A DNA stretch of 64,000 nucleotides from Setaria digitata (Eukaryota > Nematoda > Chromadorea > Rhabditida > Setariidae). How positions within the stretch are numbered: position 1 is the stretch's first letter; each line of letters starts with the position of its first letter. The notes under the pieces were generated by a model. The model was not told the origin of the DNA and ran no database searches. It worked only from the letters and a program-made list of their open reading frames with translations. The stretch is from the NCBI GenBank assembly GCA_003640385.1, contig RCAB01000133.1, positions 62,001 to 126,000 on the forward strand. The letters run 5' to 3'. The position numbers were made by a program, and so were the translations under genes. Positions 37,036-49,318 of the stretch are shown piece by piece.

Positions 37036-40000
37036 TCAGTCATTCGATTTTGCAGTGTAGTACATCCAGTATATCAAATTCAGTAGTGTGAATGAAATCG
37101 GAAAAGCTTTTTGACATAAACTGAAAATGTGAGGTCAAAGAATGTGGAATGAACTGGCTAGCCAAGAAGCAGCAGTTGTTTGCATATTGCTGCCAGCAAA
37201 GTTAGACTGCTTTCAATTTCACTGAAATCAAGAAGCATGCAGTCTAAATAGATCGAAACAGCACCTTACAGGGCTTTCCGGGGCCGATGACATACCTTTT
37301 ACTCTGAAATTTAATTGCGCAAATGACTCTCTTTCCTCACATAGAAAAAGAAGTGCTTACTTGTCCATATCTTCACCTGTCCAATGTCGTAAAAATCTTC
37401 GTTCATTACTTTGTCCTCTTTGGCGATATTTATCGTTATTTTTTGGTAATTTAGATCCTTCAGCAACCATGCTCGGCACAGAATGCTTATTTCTGGTATC
37501 ATTATCACTATCTAAGAAACAGTACTGCCAATTATACCTCTCACCCGCTTCAAAATTCAAAGTATGAAGCTATGAAGTTGATTATAATTCACCTGAATGT
37601 GGACTCTGCCATGAAATGAATCTCTTTTCTCAGGCTCTATTGCTGCAATTTCTGAGGAATTCTAACCATGTCACTTCAGAAAAAGTCACCTTAGTTTAAA
37701 TGTTGTGGTTTACTCAAGAAATTGGATAAATCAAACAAATTCAGGCGAACAATTCAACTCTGGTCGTTAAACGGAATAAAAATTCTTTCTGTACCTATGG
37801 GTTCAAAGTAAATAATCTGAGCTAACTGAAATACGCACTGTATTTATTTAATTTTATTGTTTCCGCATTTCGAATAGCTGACAATGATTTCGATCCATCG
37901 TACTCAATAAATGCCGTTGCATTGCGTGTCCACGTACTCTCGTCCAAATCAATGTGAATTTTTCCGGATATCCGTGAATCTTCGTCAATGCGTTCGATTA
38001 ACGGCAGCTGAAGATATTATACGCACGTAATTCCCGCTAAATTAAATAATTTATTAATTTTTCTAGCAATTGAAAAACAATTAGCATAGTCCTTAGAAAT
38101 TAATTTTTGAGAATAAAAAGTTATACTATATTTAAAATCTAAATGAAATAATTTTTTAACAATGAGAGGTAAGAAGCCAAATGATCGTTATATCATAAAA
38201 AAATAATGAACCCTTCGCCGACGCTTTTCCTTGAATAATCGTTTACTGGGCCGGTTTTCATTCCTGAACAAGTTACCACCATCACCACTAATGTCATCTT
38301 CCACGCTACTTTGTTTCCTTGACATAGTCGGTTTTTCTAACATTCCAACAATAGCTAATTCAACAATTGATAAAAATATATAGCCGACACAACCAAACAT
38401 AAACAAATCCAAACCTTTTACATAGGAAACCTGAAACAGTTCCGGGAAGAAATCATACAAATGTGTTTGAATGAATGAGATGCGAAATTGGAGTTAGACT
38501 GTAAATGGATCAGTCGTTCGACACACAGATTCTAACATCTAATGATTTGCTAGAAGGTTTTCACAACTAAAAAACATTTTGTACGGTGTTTTTTATAAAA
38601 ATTGCATCATTTTTTAACGACAGCTTAAAATCAGTTAAGAGATTGCTGCCGTGAAATTTCGCGCATGGCTTGACTAATTAATAAATGATATAATTATATC
38701 AAACCTTTGGGAGTGACCTTGCAACATTGGAGTATTGCAAAGTGAGTGCCATCATGGACGAAACACCAACAGTAACACGGGCTGGAAGTGATCGACGATC
38801 CAACCAAAATGATATCCATGATATGAGTACCATGCAATAAGTCGGCAGGTAAATTTGCAATAAGTAGAAACCGTAAGAGCGACGGAAGTATAACTTTATG
38901 TTCAACTATAATTCAACTGTGAATTAAAACAGAAGTAGAATTGTCTCGTCATAGAATTGAAGTGTTTTAATAATGCTAGTAGAGATTGGATTAACAACAC
39001 TCCGCTAATTAATGGATGATAAACAAAAGATTTTTTCCACCCAATTAACCTCTACGTACTTCTAATTGTGATTCGAACAGTGCAGCTTTAAAATTTCATT
39101 TGAGAACTGAACTTCAACAATAACAATAATACATTAAGTAATCTTTTCAATAACAGTTAAAGCAAACAATTTTTTGCTCTTAAAGTATCATTGTAGACAT
39201 TATAGTAACTGATTACATCAAATCATACCACGACATGATATCCTGACTAATTAACATTCATTAAACTTGAATGCACTTTAAATTAATTAATACTGATCTC
39301 TTACTTACATGGTCCCAAACACCAGCTGGATACTGGAATGTTGCTTTCTCATGAATATAATGTGTCATATGAAAGTCTGGCAAATTCGTTTCGCCGATTA
39401 CTTCCACCGGGATTCCATGACGTTTCCAGTGTAAACGAACTTTACCAATATTGAACGAATAGCTTTCGAAAACCATCGTGCACTCAACACGATCCATTGG
39501 AAAGATTGAAAAATCCATTTCACATGGTGTTTCTACCATAATTCTAAAATAGAATAAGAATCCTAGTAGCTGTTTTTTCGTTATCCATTTTTCTTCAGTC
39601 AAATCCAATTCTGGATTTAGGCTATGTCAGCTTTTTGTCTTGACTTTTTTTTGAATTTAGTCCTTTGAATTTTTAAATTAGTAGTTTTGCATTATTATTC
39701 CTGTCAATCAACCAATCCTTAAGCAGGTAGTGGTGCGAATTTCTCTCGATTCCAGGTCATCTTTGGCTTCACGTAAAAAACGGCCACTTCAGGTCAAGAA
39801 TATATCATTTTAACGGTTTCTGGAAAGTTTCAACACAGACCTGTAATTAATCCAAACAGTACCATTCGGAAGAATGGCCAGGAAAACATTTGGTGTCGGT
39901 GATTGATGTATCAAAGATCCCTTGCTGTTTACTATGCATACATTAGGTAGCCATAATTTTTCTACCATCCGGTGTGACAAAGTTAAATTTTGCACACACT

Positions 40001-41316
40001 CTGCTCCTTCGATATCCTTAACAGAGAATGATTTGTCGTGATAATATTTTATCACTAAATTTTATCCATTCTTTTAAATTTTATCGAAGTATGGGTCAAT
40101 CAATAGATCTCTGTAACATTTAGTTAACCGATCTATCATTATACGGACATGAAGTTTAAAAATGATATTGACAGTAGTTAATTCTATTGGAAATTTTTAA
40201 AGAAAACAAACAACTAAAAAAAGCAAAAAGATTATTTTTTCTAGCTTACTTGGAATGACAAATTAGGATCTCGCCAAATCTGTGCCAATAAAATATGCAT
40301 TTTAGAGCTACTATGTATTTCGGAAATTTCGGATATCTGTAATTAAAAATTAATTATCCTGTACCGTTATTTTTATTTTTAAAAAATACTTGGAAAAAAA
40401 GAAGAAAAAAGTTATGGTGCTTCAGCAAGAAAATGAAATGAAAAAATTGATAAATTTAGAAGTGAAAAAGATTTTAAAAACATTTTCTTTTTCTTTCTCT
40501 TCTAAAATATTTATGAAGTATAGAAATAATGATAATATTTGATTAAAAGACCTGTTGAATGAGTATTTCAACATCTACATCAACACCTTTCATTGCTGGT
40601 ACCAAATTTCGATCATACTTTTCCAATATTTCAGCTAATATTCTTAAATATGCTATTTAATAATATTAGCTAAGTTGTAACATTAAATATCACTGTTGAT
40701 GAATATTTAGATTTACAACCATCAGCTGTTCCTAGTCGAAGTAGGAAATTTTGGGACAATTTTTAAAATATCTGTAGCATTTGTTGCAATCTACAGCAAT
40801 ATTTTCACGATGTTGTCTTAAGCTTTAATCAATTTTATTGGCCAATAAAACGGCAAGGTAAAGTGATTAAGAAAAGTAAAAAGTAAAGGACCAGGCTTAT
40901 TAGGACAACGTTTTATGTCTAAACGCACGAATTAGAGAATTCGAGCCGAACACAGCCTAGTAAAAGAAGCATTTGTTCAGGTAACAATTGGATTTTAACT
41001 CGTTGCATGCACTACATAAAATTGGAAAGTGCCGAAAGTACCTTTCAGCTGCTCCTTCCCACTGTCCCGAAATGCACTTGTTATTTGACATATTTGCTTC
41101 TCGAGAGTCTAAAAAAATAAAATTACAAAAATATACAGTTGAACACCCAAAATTCGAAACTGCTATTTTTTTTCAAAAAGATTTCAATGCTACCAAGCAT
41201 ATGGCGACATTTTCCGATACTGTCAGCGACAAAGCCAGAACGACATATACAATTCACTTTACCCGTACTGCTACTTTTCTGACAAAACGATGAACGTAAA
41301 TCACACTTTTCACAAC
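37036..41316 (-). CDS. Cys-loop ligand-gated anion channel subunit with N-terminal EGF-like exon, 5' partial
   Basis: Pentameric ligand-gated channel subunit. Exons (transcription order): 41316-41194, 40634-40552, 40336-40250, 40054-39841, 39543-39309, 38905-38705, 38430-38212, 38007-37839, 37511-37361, 37120-37036. Visible: ligand-binding start ILEKYDRNLVPAMKGVDVDV, QIWRDPNL, LWLPNVCIVNSKGS, PNGTVWINYR, the Cys-loop CEMDFSIFPMDRVEC, FQYPAGVWD, M1 YLPTYCMVLISWISFW, M2 with LPARVTVGVSS, M3 GLDLFMFGCVGYIF, a charged M3-M4 loop (KRRRR-LPLIERID), and M4 FPISFTLLNLIYWMYY before the stop. The PAR motif before M2 marks the anion-selective branch; the look is closest to worm LGC/ACC acetylcholine- or amine-gated chloride channels, ligand not decidable. 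The first exon seen is EGF-like (six cysteines) and joins in phase. The signal-peptide exon was not found. The 40250/40054 join is one base out of phase. Confidence 0.9.
41194..41316 (-). other. EGF-like exon upstream of channel ligand-binding domain
   Basis: Flanked by TTTTAG and GGTAGC splice signals, this 123-nt exon encodes cysteines spaced C-x2-C-x6-C-x10-C-x-C-x11-C, with the CxC-x-SGF part typical of EGF modules. It ends in phase 1, exactly what the next exon (40634) needs, giving HMLAEILEKYD across the join. Confidence 0.6.
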
Positions 41317-44300
41317 CTAAAATTATCAATTTATGGGGGCGATTAATGAGCCAAGTAAATAAGTTAGCATATAAAGAACTAGAGAGAACTTAAAAACATT
41401 ACCACTTTCATATCTTTTTACCGCTGCAATTTAGGCAGAGAAAGCAACAAATTATATTAACTAATATATTAAAAGTTAGTAGTGAAGTTTAAGACAAAAG
41501 TCTTTACATTTTCATAGTAGAAAGGTACAACTGAATATTACTGATTGTAAGTAAAATGGTATCAGTGCACGGAATAGAAATTACAATTTTAATCTTAAGA
41601 TATTTCAATTTTTATTCACCGTCATTTGATGCAATACATTGCCTACCGACGCTTAGAATATATTGTTCTACATTCCGGATATTTTTCAGGATCGATTTAT
41701 TAATTAAAAGCTAATTTGCGCATTTTTCAAGTGCTTAACTTAACTGATCACTTTCTTCAGCAACTGCTGGAATTCACCACATCACTGATGAAAGCATGGA
41801 ATTGTCACAAGCATATGATGAAGTTGAAAGTGAAAAATAAGACAGATGTCAGCAATTAAACAAATTTTTTTCTTCTTTGTGAGAGGAAAAAACTCGTAGG
41901 TGAGTGTGCCAAAAGTTAAAATGATATTTTTTTTTAAGAAGGAAAAGTCTGGATATAAGAGAATGTACAACAAATGTTAGACATTACATTTCTAATATTT
42001 TTTTTCTTTGTGATAAGCCCATCATTCTGAAGTACGATGAAATTGGTTTAAAAAAAAAAAAAAAAACTTAATGAGAAAAAAAAAACTAAACAAAAGTACT
42101 GCCTTACTTCAAAGCTGTCAAGACGATTGTATGATAATCGAAATTTTGAAGCGATTAGTCAAGTTGCTTTGAAAACAGAAGAAAATAATCAGCAAACGTT
42201 AAGATTCATAATCAAGTTGCTTCAACTAGCACATTAGGAAATTAGCGAACTTTATCGTTCTGACAGTAGAACACTAGAAAAAGGCAAAAATCGACAAATG
42301 AATTTATAGAACAAAACCTGAAAGTTCAGTGGTTGCCGAGGTAGTCGTAGTTGACCGGAAGATTTGAACGCTGAGTAAAACAGTAATCCTCAGTAGAACA
42401 GTCAAAATATATAGACAGTTCATTCACCACCTCTATCGGTATTTCTCTTATACGATTCCCGGTATGTCACAGCAAAAATCATAAAAATTCTTCTGAAAAA
42501 AAGAAATAAAAAAGGATGATAATTAAGGATAAAGTAATTAATCAATAAACTACGGCTTTTTTGGACTCTATTATTAGAAAGATCAACATATTAATTATAG
42601 AATGCAGGCTTTAGAAAGATAGAAATAACAGATTGAATGTGAGAAAGCCTAATAAAGGCTAATTAATTCTTGTAGAAAAATAACGAGCAATGTTTTTGTT
42701 TCATTAATTGTCGATTTTTCTTCATCAATTTTTTCTTCCTTAAATTTTAAAGTACTTGTAATTATTAGTGTTTAAGTAAATAATTAAATTAAACATTTAA
42801 GGGAATATTTAAATATAAAAGGTAAAAATTTTGAAATTTGAGAAAAAAGTGCTGAAAAGATTACTTTGACCGTACTCTCTTTTTAATTTCAATTGCTAAG
42901 TTTTGGAAAAGTGAGTGAATTAAATTTGAAGAACCAATCAATGGCATATGATCAAAACAACTCGTTTTATCATGTGGGAGAAATGATTGCTGGCAGAAAG
43001 TTATTTGTCGGTGTTTGAAATCAAGTTAGAGCTTCAAAATACGATACATCAGTTGTTTTGTTGATGCGAAAGTTAGGGCTAGAATCGAATCAGTTATACC
43101 TATAGAATTAAACATTAAAAGCTGGCGATTTAGAATTACTGATGTACCTTGCCAAAGGTCACAACATAATATAATAATGGTACTTCTATTCTACCTTACT
43201 TTAACGCAGAGTAAATAAGCAATTAAAGTACGACAGGCAGAATTTCATTTTGATTGACTTAGTGAAGTAAATTTAAAATCGATATATACTTTATGATAAT
43301 TGTCCATCATACAAAATGGCCGTATTAGTTAACCAGTAAATTGTGACACTTTCAGCTATATGACGAAAACAATGAAAAGGGAGTATACGAAAAAAGGTGG
43401 GAATGAAAAATGAAAATTTAGATCTGAAAGAATTATTTGAGGTGCATTTTTGAAGGGAATGAAGAATAGGTAAGCCAAATGATTAGCTGAGTATATGGGA
43501 GGGGTTGAAGAATAATCTCAGAAAGTTTTGAACAAAAGTAGACAACGGATAAGCCACCATATTTATAAAAAATAAGAATCTAAAATTGCAGGTGAAAGAG
43601 TTTGAAATGGGGGAAATTTTTAGCAAGCAAGGCTTCTGGCCACATTAACAATAGCTGTCAAATGGGAAATGAATATATGAAAATGAAGGAAATGAAAAAA
43701 ACAAATTTCCAGGAAAATGTTTAGATGTATCAAACGAGAAACTGCGCTAGAAACTCTTCTCTGGATTTCACTTCCTAATACTTTATCGAAAAGCTAGTTA
43801 TAATTTCAGGTGGAAACTTCCGTAGAGTTTGAAAAAAAAAAATCGACTGAACAAAAAGGACTTTTGCTTACAATACGTAAGTGTAAGAAATTCATAGGTT
43901 TCTAAGCAGACTGACTGAAATGATGATTAAGTGACTTTTATTCTATTCAAAAAAGCGGTGTCAAAATGGTGCGTAAATACTGCATAGTGCTAGTCTATTT
44001 GAAACCTGCTAGTCTATTTGAAACCTAATTAATAACGAATAATTGCAATTGATTAATTAGTATATGGCACATGATAACAAAGGTCAAAATAAAATGAGGA
44101 AAAAAAGTTGTATTGAGCGTGGAATTATGCAGGCTAAATAAGAGCAATTTCTACTAATTGGTATTTGGCTGGCCAACAATTAGGCAGTCATTCATCCAAG
44201 AATGTTAGTTTCACCTTTCTTCACTGCTAAGACTAACGGACGATAGCAACTGCTTGCTAATGATTATCAGAAATTGAAATTAATTTAAATTTTGAAGAAT

Positions 44301-47300
44301 TTTGATTAGAAAGAACGCTTTTGATAGAAAAAACTTTTGAAAAACCCAAAAAAATGTTCCACTGTCAGAAAAGTCAATTAATGTTATGTTTACTTTGTGA
44401 AGCGGAAATGGTAATGAAGGAAAACGCATTTTAGTGGGAGCTTCAGGGCGAAACTTATCATTTGGTTCGCACGGTAGCCGTGGGAAAGCAGGTGACTTAG
44501 GTTCTGTTTAGGGCTTCCGTTAATCTTCGACAAGTACGGACTCATTAGTGAGATAGGATTCTTCATTTACTCTTTTAGATGTCATTTCACACATTTGTCA
44601 ATGTAGATTTTCTTTTTTCAGATTTGTGCTACGATATTTTCGTCGTAGTTTTTTTCGTTCACTTGAGACAACGTTTCCTTTTCAAATATTTTCTGTACAT
44701 TCTTTTGCCCAGGAATTCGCTTATCGCATAATTAATTATAACTGGATACGAACAGTCATTATAAATACTAATTACTTTGTAATAATATAGCACCTTTTTA
44801 TAATGCTAATTTTATGTGGCGCTGAACAAATTTTCTGCTCGAAAGTCAAAAATAATTGGAAAGTTTAAATACCAAAATAAATAAAGCAAATGTCAAAAAA
44901 TGATAAAATAACTTGTGGTTATCAAAGTTATCACAGAAAAACATTTCACATAATACTAAGTAGATTTACTGTAATAATATTAAAACTGATGCATGTCGAT
45001 AATCATTTTAGAAAGTTGATGCTAATTGTGTTGATCTTTTCTTTCAAAATGAATTATGCATAATCACTGAATAACTAAAAGGATTTGAATATATATTATA
45101 TAGCAGTCAAATGCAAAAAGCGATAACTGCAAGACTTTGGAAAAAATTTTTTAAAATATTGTCAAATTCTATTAATGTGGTAGTTTAGAAGAGACAATCG
45201 AAAAACCAATTAACTGGTGGAATTTTTGAAATTAGTAAACATGCTTGCTATATATATATGAATATATTTTAATTTATTCGCAGACGAAAATATATACATT
45301 CAAATGTTAAAGGGGCAAAAAGTAATTTCGACTATTATAAAAATTTTCAAAATTTTCAACTTTACTGTTATAAAATAATATTCGTTGGTATCAATTTCAT
45401 TTGTAAATAAATTAAAATATATTCTTGGTTATTTTTTGGTGGCAATAGAACGAAACCACTTTCGCCGACAATTTTTTTTTTGATTAGATTAATAATAAGA
45501 ATACCTAGAAGTAGCAGTTTAATTTTATTTGCAATTAACTTTTGTTAAAACTTATTTTTTTAAAATTAGCTGCTTTTATTGTGCAGTTACTTGAATCAAA
45601 TTTCTCACTTAAAAATTCTGATGAAAGAAATCTTCCCAGACAATTGAAACTTTTAAACAGAAAACCTCTACTTCTATTTCCTGCAAAAACTTCTGGATTC
45701 AATAAACGAAGTTAGCAAAATAATCGAAATTGAATTGTCGCAATTGTCTTTGAGGTATATATAAAAAGATTCAATTTTCAATATGTATTTGTAAATAAAA
45801 CTTCTTATAAATTTATCAGCGAAAGATTAGCCAAGAACAACGACAAAAATTCAGGCAAGCTTAGACTCTTGGGAATGATAAACATATCAAAGAACAAAAT
45901 GGTATCCGTTCATATAGTGTTTCTTTTCAGCCATGTCCGAAAAGATTTCAGATTCAAGTTGCTTCCCTGGTTAGAATTTTAAAAAGAAGGTTTGTTCTTG
46001 AGGTTATGGTGAAATTTCTTGCCACAAAATTATTTGCAAACATTTTACCTTTTTAACATAATTCTATCAGTAGAAGTTAAACTAAAGAGGTATGTGATAA
46101 GTGATAATAATTCCTCTTCCAGTTTTTAATATATTAGGGATTTTCTTGTTTGACAGAATTTAGTTTTTTTTTATTTACCACTTTTTTAATACTTTCTAAA
46201 TTAGTTAAAAAATCAATGGATAATTATTTAGTCAATACTTCATATTTATTTATTTGCCTATTTGTTTATTTATTCATTTATTTACATTCGATATTTATAT
46301 TTGCATTTATATTTATATATATGTTTTTTCTCTTTTTTGGAAATGAAGTTTTAATTAAAGCTAACTGCAAATATATTATCAAGTTTAAGACTGCTTTGCA
46401 TAAAGCTTCTTTATGTTTTGGGTCTTCATAAAATACTTTATTAATAGGTATTAGAGAAGGTAGATTTAGCTACGGTAATGTATACGGTATTTTCTAATAG
46501 AATATATTTCTGATATAGCCGTAAATACATCACCGTCCTAACAACATATTTTAGATAAAGAATTTTACGTCAGGTACTCTTACAGAACTTAAATGAGATA
46601 AGGAAGAATTAAAGTAAAAGCAACATACAACTTTCCGCCAAACATAATTCCAAAATAATGATATGTACGAGGAAGAAAGAACTGCCGAAAGAATCCTTCA
46701 AATTGAAAATAACCGTTTTGAAAAGTTATTCAGAACCGCTAAATCAAATCAACCCCTCCACATATTGACAAACATTGCAAATAAGTATAGTGATATTTTT
46801 ATTGAAGAATATTTGCGTGTAAAATGAAACGATACTTTTTTTGAAAATTCCAAAGGTACACGATGTTATAATGTCAGAATCCTTTGTTATGATTAGTTTA
46901 AACAGATGTCACGAGACCCTTTCAAAGCGTAATATTATTCCTGTATAATATTGAAATATAAACTTAGTGTTGCGCTTTAGTTTTATATCTTATTTGCTTT
47001 TGTTCCAAATAGGATTATTATGTTTAGGACATTTTCATAACGATCAAAATCTGGTTATGAAATTTAAGTAAATGCTAGAAAACTAATGAGTAAATGAAAA
47101 TTGATGAGTAAATGGAGATTGATGCTCAATAAATAAATAGTCAGATACAGAATGAAAAAAGTTTAAATTATAAGAAAATCTAATGATACAGCATATCTGC
47201 AACCATCCGGAAAGCTCATGGTGATAATCTTAATCATAATCCATCCATAAAAATTGAGATAAATGAATGAATTGAAATAATTGAATTTTTAGTTTCGCAA

Positions 47301-48253
47301 AACATATTCCTCGTGCTTCGTCTTTTATCAATAAATATACAAACAAATTTTTAAAAATATTTCGCAACTTAATTTTTTTCTGATGTAATGAATCACTGAG
47401 ATTTTTTTACAGCAGACTTTTAGCTACAAATTGAAATGTTTAGTTAAAAAAAAGGCATAGATGGGTGAAGCAAAGAAGGATTTGCCGACAATGAATACTT
47501 CTGGAATCTCTGCAACAGAAGCGAAGAGGCCAGAACAGCTGTCGTAAGATTATAACAACCTATGATATGATCGGTACAAGATAGATTAGTGTGATAAATG
47601 TCAACAAATTTCCTGAAAACATATTCCTGGAAGAAACTTTCCTTCCAAAAATTGTAATATATATATATTACAATTTTTTTTCTTTATATACATATATATT
47701 ATACGAAGTTCCGTTCGAGGTTTTTATGATATATATATAGATATGAATTTAAAACCCTGAGCATCATCGCACCTTGCTGTTTTTGCTTGAATATTAGTTT
47801 CAGTTCGCTGCATTGTTACAGAGGTTATTTTTCTCTGGGAGTAAATCATTTATTTTCATTTTTATCCAAGTTCCCAGAGAAAATTTAGTGTTTAGACTTT
47901 TTCACAAGCCACCAAACTTTACTTCAAACATATCCATTAAACGCATTTTCCGTGGTTTTCCAGCCGAGTCCTCCTGATGTTAACACCTCACATTATCTAA
48001 TAAATGTTATGATAATCTCTCTTTTAAAGGAATCTACTCCCTACGGATCAAATAATATTAAAACAAAAGTTTTCGTGAATCTGCAGACGAAAAGTGGCCA
48101 ATAATTTTTTGTCAATTATAAAAAAACTCAAATTGAACACTTAATGTAACAGCTAGCCCGAGTTACACCTAGTTTTTGAAAATTCTACGCCCTGGGAAAA
48201 AACTTTCTGTTGGAAACATCAACATGTATATACTAGATCATCCAAGTTTACAT

Positions 48254-48284
<31 letters not shown>

Positions 48285-49318
48285 CCATCNCTCAAATTGA
48301 ACACTTAATGTAATAGCTAGCCCGAGTTACACCTAGTTGTTGAAAATTCTACGCCCTGGGAAAAAACTTTCTGTTGGAAACATCAACATATATATACTAG
48401 ATCATCCAAGTTTACATGTTTATATATATATATATCTACCATCGAAAGTTGATAAGGCAGACACTTGATAGATACGTCGCCGGTACAAGACCATGCGATC
48501 AGCCATAGCTATTCAGAGTCACCAATTAACGGGTCAAATAACCCGATTGGTTTTAATCTAATAGATGCGCTATATATATCATATACTTGAAATTCAAATC
48601 ATTTGCTGTTTTTTTTGGTCTTTATTTATTTGTCTGAATTCTTCAGTTTCATTGTTAAAAGAGTTTTCGTTCTCCACAGAGATACAAATCCACAGCAAAA
48701 ACATATAGCCGAAATCCAACAGCATGTATTACCATACAAAAACTGTTTTTTTATCATAAAATATGTAAATGGAAATATAGTTTGTTTGCGGCCCACATTT
48801 TTCTATCTTTCCTCCTTTTTTAAGTCGCAACTATGAATGTTTTTTGACAACTCTAAAAGTTCCTGACATGAAACAAATGTGGAAAAAGTGTGTAAATCAA
48901 AAAATGATTTCAATTGTTAAACCATCGCACGTGCAATAAGGATAAACAGAACGGTAAGTATATTCCCCTCAGAAAATTTTTCTTACCCATTACTAACGTC
49001 TTTTATCTTTATTTATCAGAGAAAAAAAAATACTCGGATAATATAAAATCATAATTGATCTTCCTAGAAGTGATATGAGTAAATAAAAATATGCAAAACA
49101 AAATGTACAAAAATAAATAAATAAACAAACAGAAGTGAGTAACCATCGACCGCTTAATAAAAAAAAACAAACTTGATAACCACTAACTGTCACTGCAACG
49201 TTTCTATAAATAAATTATCCATAGCAAGAAGTTATTCAAACTGCAACTTTCTAGATTATGGCCACTAGTCAGCACTTTATCGCTCTACCATACTGAAGCT
49301 TCTTGACAGAGTTTCATA
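41317..49318. other. 8-kb intergenic region without supported genes
   Basis: AT-rich throughout. The missing first exon(s) of the channel gene should lie in its left part but no convincing signal-peptide exon was found. A GC-richer patch near 44440-44520 (+) encodes a short Gly/Ser-rich stretch after TTTTAG, without partners. Open frames at 46150-46431 and 48603-48836 are low-complexity hydrophobic. The region includes TA repeats at 47655-47740 and the N-gap duplication at 48.1-48.45 kb. Confidence 0.5.
48127..48444. repeat. Direct duplication around a single N with TA repeats
   Basis: Copy 1 (48127-48289) and copy 2 (48291-48444) are nearly identical, differing at a few bases and in the length of the TA tract. 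A single N at 48290 separates them. Most likely an unresolved contig overlap or two alleles joined end to end. Confidence 0.85.

Noticed and set aside
41782..41973. Possible signal-peptide exon for the channel gene (minus)
   Set aside because: Hydrophobic but no donor leads in phase to the EGF-like exon, and the context is low complexity.
44410..44520. Gly/Ser-rich short open stretch (GRNLSFGSHGSRGKAG) after TTTTAG
   Set aside because: Could be an exon, but no in-phase exon on either side was found within several kb, so it was not called.
46150..46431. 93-residue Phe/Tyr/Ile-rich open frame resembling membrane helices
   Set aside because: Low-complexity translation of T-rich sequence with TTTAT repeats; no splice signals or family.
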